Of a DNA stretch of 17,494 nucleotides, positions 14,986 to 17,494 are shown piece by piece. Positions within the stretch are counted from its first letter, which is position 1. Each line of letters starts with the position of its first letter. Made by a program: the position numbers and the translations under genes. Origin of the DNA: Halomonas halophila (GTDB lineage: Bacteria; Pseudomonadota; Gammaproteobacteria; Pseudomonadales; Halomonadaceae); contig DJIP01000355.1 in assembly GCA_002433675.1 (NCBI GenBank), positions 1 through 17,494 on the forward strand, read 5' to 3'. The notes beneath the pieces are model-generated. The model did no database searches and was not told the origin of the DNA. It saw nothing but the letters and a program-made list of their open reading frames with translations.

Positions 14986-16527
14986 TCAGGCGGTGATATC
15001 GGGGTGCTGCTGGAAGAGCCCCGAGGCACGGGTGTAGGAGTGGGCAATCTGCAAGACCTTGAGATCCTCCTTCATTCGCCCGATCAGCTGGATACCCATG
15101 GGGCGCCCCCGTTCGTCAAAGCCCACCGGCACGTTGGCGACCGGGCAGCCCGCCAGGGTTCCGGGGATCACCACTTCCATCCAGCGGTGGTAGGTATCCA
15201 TGGACTTGCCGGCAATCTGTTCGGGCCAGTGGATGTCGACGTCGAAGGGAAATACCTGGGCGGTGGGCAGTGCGAGCACATCGTAGTGTTCGAACATCTG
15301 GTCCAGGGCCTGATACCAGCGTGACCTGGCACTGGAAGCTCGGTAAACGTCGAGCGCGGAAAGGTTCTGGCCTCCTTCGATTTCCCAGATCAGCTCGGGC
15401 TTCATCTGAGCACGATTTTCGGGGTTGGCATAAAGCTCGCTGGTGCCTCCTGCAATCAGGAAGTGACGCAGGGTCAGCCAGGTCTGCCACAACTCCGGCA
15501 TGGAAAAGTCGGGTTGGGTCGGCTCCACGGTGGCACCTTGCTGCTCGAAGGTAGCGAGTCCCTTCTCGCACAGCGCCAGAATGCCTGACTCCAGCGATAG
15601 ATAACCATCGAAGTCGCCAAGCCAGCCTACCTTCACGCCGGCAAGCTGGGTATCGAGGGGTGCAGCAAAGCGTGACGTGTCGGTGGACAGGCTCATCGGC
15701 ACACGATGATCGAAGCCCGCCATGGTCGCCAGCAGGCGAGCCGCGTCCGCCACATCGCGGCCCATCGGCCCCTGGTAGCTGAGCTGCTGGTAGAACATTT
15801 CCCCATTGGGGCCGCGTGGTACCCGACCTTGGCTGGGGCGAAAGCCAAACACATTGTTGAAGGCAGCGGGGTTGCGCAGTGAACCCATCATGTCGCTGCC
15901 GTCGGCTACCGGCAGCATGCGGGTGGCCAGGGCTACGGCGGCGCCGCCGCTGCTGCCACCGGCGCACAGGCTCGGGTCCCAGGCGTTGCGGGTAGGGCCA
16001 TGTACCGGATTGTAGGTCTGGGAACCCAGGCCCAACTCAGGAGTGTTGGTCTTGCCGATCAGGATGGCGCCGGCGGCGCGGATGCGTTCAACGAAGATAT
16101 CATCATGGTCAGGCACCCACTGGCTGAAAAGAGGAGACCCCTTGGTGGTGAGGATGCCCGCGGTGGCGGCCAGATTTTTGACGGCGTGGGGAAAACCGTG
16201 CATCCAGCCTCGATAGTGCCCCTTGACCAGTTCGCTGTCCGCCTTGTCAGCCTCAACCAGCAATGTCTCTCTGGGTTGCAGGGAGACGATGGCGTTATAG
16301 GTGGGATTGAGACGCTCGATGCGTTCCAGATAGGCAATCATCACCTCACGACAGCCGACTTCGCCTTTGCGGATGGCATCGGACAGCGTAAGGGCGCTCC
16401 ATTCGGTGAGGTCGGCCGGGCGGTCGGTGGCGGCGTGGGCCGAGGTCAGCGGTAACAGGCTGGTGAGGACACCGATACCGGCGCCAAGTTTCATGAAGTG
16501 ACGACGATTCAGGGGCAGACAAGGCAT
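14986..16527 (-). CDS. Amidase-signature hydrolase with Tat signal peptide
   Basis: This 513-aa enzyme belongs to the amidase-signature family, which hydrolyses C-N amide bonds by a Ser-cisSer-Lys triad. The triad is visible as K117 (HAVKNLA), S192 (CAGGSSGG) and S216 (GSLRNP). The spacings of 75 and 24 residues equal those of K142, S217 and S241 in FAAH. The N-terminus carries a twin-arginine signal, NRRHFMK followed by a hydrophobic stretch ending LTSAHA at about residue 32, so the folded enzyme should go to the periplasm through Tat. The ATG at 16527 follows GGAG by seven bases and retains the RR motif. The ATG at residue 12 would lose it. It is divergent from a TRAP solute-binding gene, which suggests hydrolysis of an imported substrate. 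The substrate cannot be told. Confidence 0.92.
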   Translation of the reverse strand: MPCLPLNRRHFMKLGAGIGVLTSLLPLTSAHAATDRPADLTEWSALTLSDAIRKGEVGCREVMIAYLERIERLNPTYNAIVSLQPRETLLVEADKADSELVKGHYRGWMHGFPHAVKNLAATAGILTTKGSPLFSQWVPDHDDIFVERIRAAGAILIGKTNTPELGLGSQTYNPVHGPTRNAWDPSLCAGGSSGGAAVALATRMLPVADGSDMMGSLRNPAAFNNVFGFRPSQGRVPRGPNGEMFYQQLSYQGPMGRDVADAARLLATMAGFDHRVPMSLSTDTSRFAAPLDTQLAGVKVGWLGDFDGYLSLESGILALCEKGLATFEQQGATVEPTQPDFSMPELWQTWLTLRHFLIAGGTSELYANPENRAQMKPELIWEIEGGQNLSALDVYRASSARSRWYQALDQMFEHYDVLALPTAQVFPFDVDIHWPEQIAGKSMDTYHRWMEVVIPGTLAGCPVANVPVGFDERGRPMGIQLIGRMKEDLKVLQIAHSYTRASGLFQQHPDITA

Positions 16528-16923
16528 AGGGCGTCTCCGGGTACCAAGAACAAAGAATTAGCAAGCTCATCAACCACGACAGAGAAATTCAGTGTAGTTC
16601 TCGCCCGGACGTGAGCTGGTCCAGTGATCGACCCTGCGTACTAGCGTCATCCTTTGATGATCTTTTTTGCCGGTCTGGAGGCAATCTCGAAGGGCGAAGG
16701 CCAGGTCTGGTGCGTGATTTGCGCCGCTGGCAACGGTAAGCCGGCGAAGCGGCATCGACCAAAGTCTCGTCGTCACTTCCTTGCATGGGTCAGCGGGGAC
16801 AACTAGATTCAGTCTCGGTGGTATGACACGTATACAGTCGCCCAGGCATGGAGCCTGTCGATTCGATTGCGTGCATCCACCTTGCACACTCCACACGCCA
16901 CAAGAGCCCGGGAGAACAACAAG
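16528..16923. promoter_or_regulatory. Divergent control region, amidase versus TRAP gene
   Basis: These 396 bp hold no convincing gene and should contain both promoters. On the plus strand TTGCAT (16782-16787), 17 bp and TAGATT (16805-16810) make a weak sigma70 candidate. Imperfect palindrome GTATGACACGTATAC (16821-16835) recalls the GTATAC cores of GntR-family operators. GTGCA-7-TGCAC (16871-16887) is a perfect short inverted repeat. TCATC-CTTT-GATGA followed by a T-run at about 16650-16670 is a weak terminator-like hairpin on the plus strand. None is decisive. Confidence 0.4.
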
Positions 16924-17494
16924 ATGCGCCCCAATCACTGCCAGCCGCCCGCCCGCTTCATTCGTCGTAGCCTGATCGCCGCCATGGTCGGCGTCAGCCT
17001 GTCGGCGGCCGCCCAGGCGGAAACGCTGACCTTCGCCCACGTCTACGAGACCTCGGAGCCCTACCACGAGTGGGCCGTCTGGGCCGGCGAAGAGATCGAG
17101 AAACGCACCGATGGCCGCTACTCGGTGGAGGTGCACCCAGCCTCTTCACTGGGCAAGGAAGCCGACATCAACGAGGGGCTGAGCCTCGGCACCATTGACC
17201 TGATCTTTACCGGCAATCAGTTCGCCGGCCGTTCCTATGGCCCCATCGGCATCGCCGGTGCGCCCTACATGTTCCGTGACTTCGATCACTGGCAGGCCTA
17301 CGTCGACAGCGACCTGTTCGCCGAGATCGCCCAGGGCTATGAGGACGCCACCGGCAACGTGCCGCTGGCGATGAACTACTACGGCAAGCGCCACACCACG
17401 TCCAACGAGCCGATCAATACGCCGGAGGACATGCAGGACCTGAAGATCCGCGTCCCCAACGCGCCGATGTACATGATGTTCCCCGAGCAGGTCG
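16924..17494 (+). CDS. TRAP transporter solute-binding protein, DctP family (5' part)
   Basis: The window ends inside this gene, leaving 190 codons. DctP-type proteins bind an organic acid in the periplasm and hand it to the DctQ/DctM membrane subunits. The first 32 residues are a Sec signal peptide (positively charged IRRS, hydrophobic core, cleavage after AAAQA). The mature part starts ETLTFAHVYETSEPYH, followed by the lobe-I pattern of the family (GLSLGTIDLIFTG) and LKIRVPNAPMYMMF, whose arginine corresponds to the carboxylate-binding Arg of SiaP-type proteins. GGAG lies nine bases before the ATG. The DctQ and DctM genes would be expected downstream, outside the window. The ligand is unknown. 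Confidence 0.93.
   Translation, partial: MRPNHCQPPARFIRRSLIAAMVGVSLSAAAQAETLTFAHVYETSEPYHEWAVWAGEEIEKRTDGRYSVEVHPASSLGKEADINEGLSLGTIDLIFTGNQFAGRSYGPIGIAGAPYMFRDFDHWQAYVDSDLFAEIAQGYEDATGNVPLAMNYYGKRHTTSNEPINTPEDMQDLKIRVPNAPMYMMFPEQV

Noticed and set aside
16570..17136. Minus-strand open frame of 188 codons
   Set aside because: Overlaps the control region and runs antisense to the clear signal peptide and start of the TRAP-binding protein.
1..17494. CRISPR array, IS element or rRNA
   Set aside because: No regularly spaced repeats, transposase motifs or rRNA sequence were found.

Overview
The window looks like chromosomal DNA of a high-GC gammaproteobacterium. The left end carries the order uvrY-uvrC-pgsA-tRNA-Gly(GCC)-tRNA-Cys(GCA)-tRNA-Leu(UAA), all on the minus strand, which is the order known from E. 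coli (uvrY-uvrC-pgsA-glyW-cysT-leuZ). The codon use, a DctP-type TRAP transporter gene and a TTG-started GacA/UvrY point to a Halomonas-like or Pseudomonas-like organism. The genus is inference; I cannot fix it from this window.

Layout. (1) 18-362: three tRNAs behind a consensus sigma70 promoter (TTGACA, 16 bp, TATAAT). (2) 455-3642: pgsA, uvrC and uvrY, with hairpins in both intergenic gaps. (3) 3643-4179: a 537-bp gap without a convincing gene. (4) 4180-14786: an accessory-looking block of five unusual genes. They are a DotN/IcmJ-like zinc protein on the plus strand and, on the minus strand, a SLOG-like/SLATT-like membrane protein, a 282-aa protein of unknown family, a VirD4/TraG-type ATPase without a membrane anchor, and a 1797-aa STAND NTPase with ankyrin repeats. 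(5) 14986-16527: a Tat-exported amidase. (6) 16924 to the window edge: the start of a TRAP-transporter solute-binding protein, divergent from the amidase.

The most interesting part is block 4. The 282-aa gene, the VirD4-like gene and the STAND-ankyrin gene are spaced like an operon (51 and 21 bp gaps). The SLOG/SLATT gene lies 195 bp upstream on the same strand, and the DotN-like gene converges on the operon with a 14-bp gap. Two sequence relationships tie the proteins together. The extreme C-terminus of the STAND-ankyrin protein resembles the 282-aa protein, and the 282-aa protein shares a GDWK-x-L-[TS]-P-x-D-x-x-P-L-L motif with the SLOG/SLATT protein. DotN and the VirD4-like DotL are partners in the Legionella type IV coupling complex, yet no secretion-channel gene is visible here. 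STAND, SLOG and SLATT modules are typical of bacterial conflict and immunity systems. My inference is an uncharacterised multi-component system that couples a ligand or invasion sensor and a membrane effector to a soluble VirD4/DotN-like ATPase module. Defence is the leading reading; an orphan effector-recruitment complex is the alternative. No function has been demonstrated from sequence.
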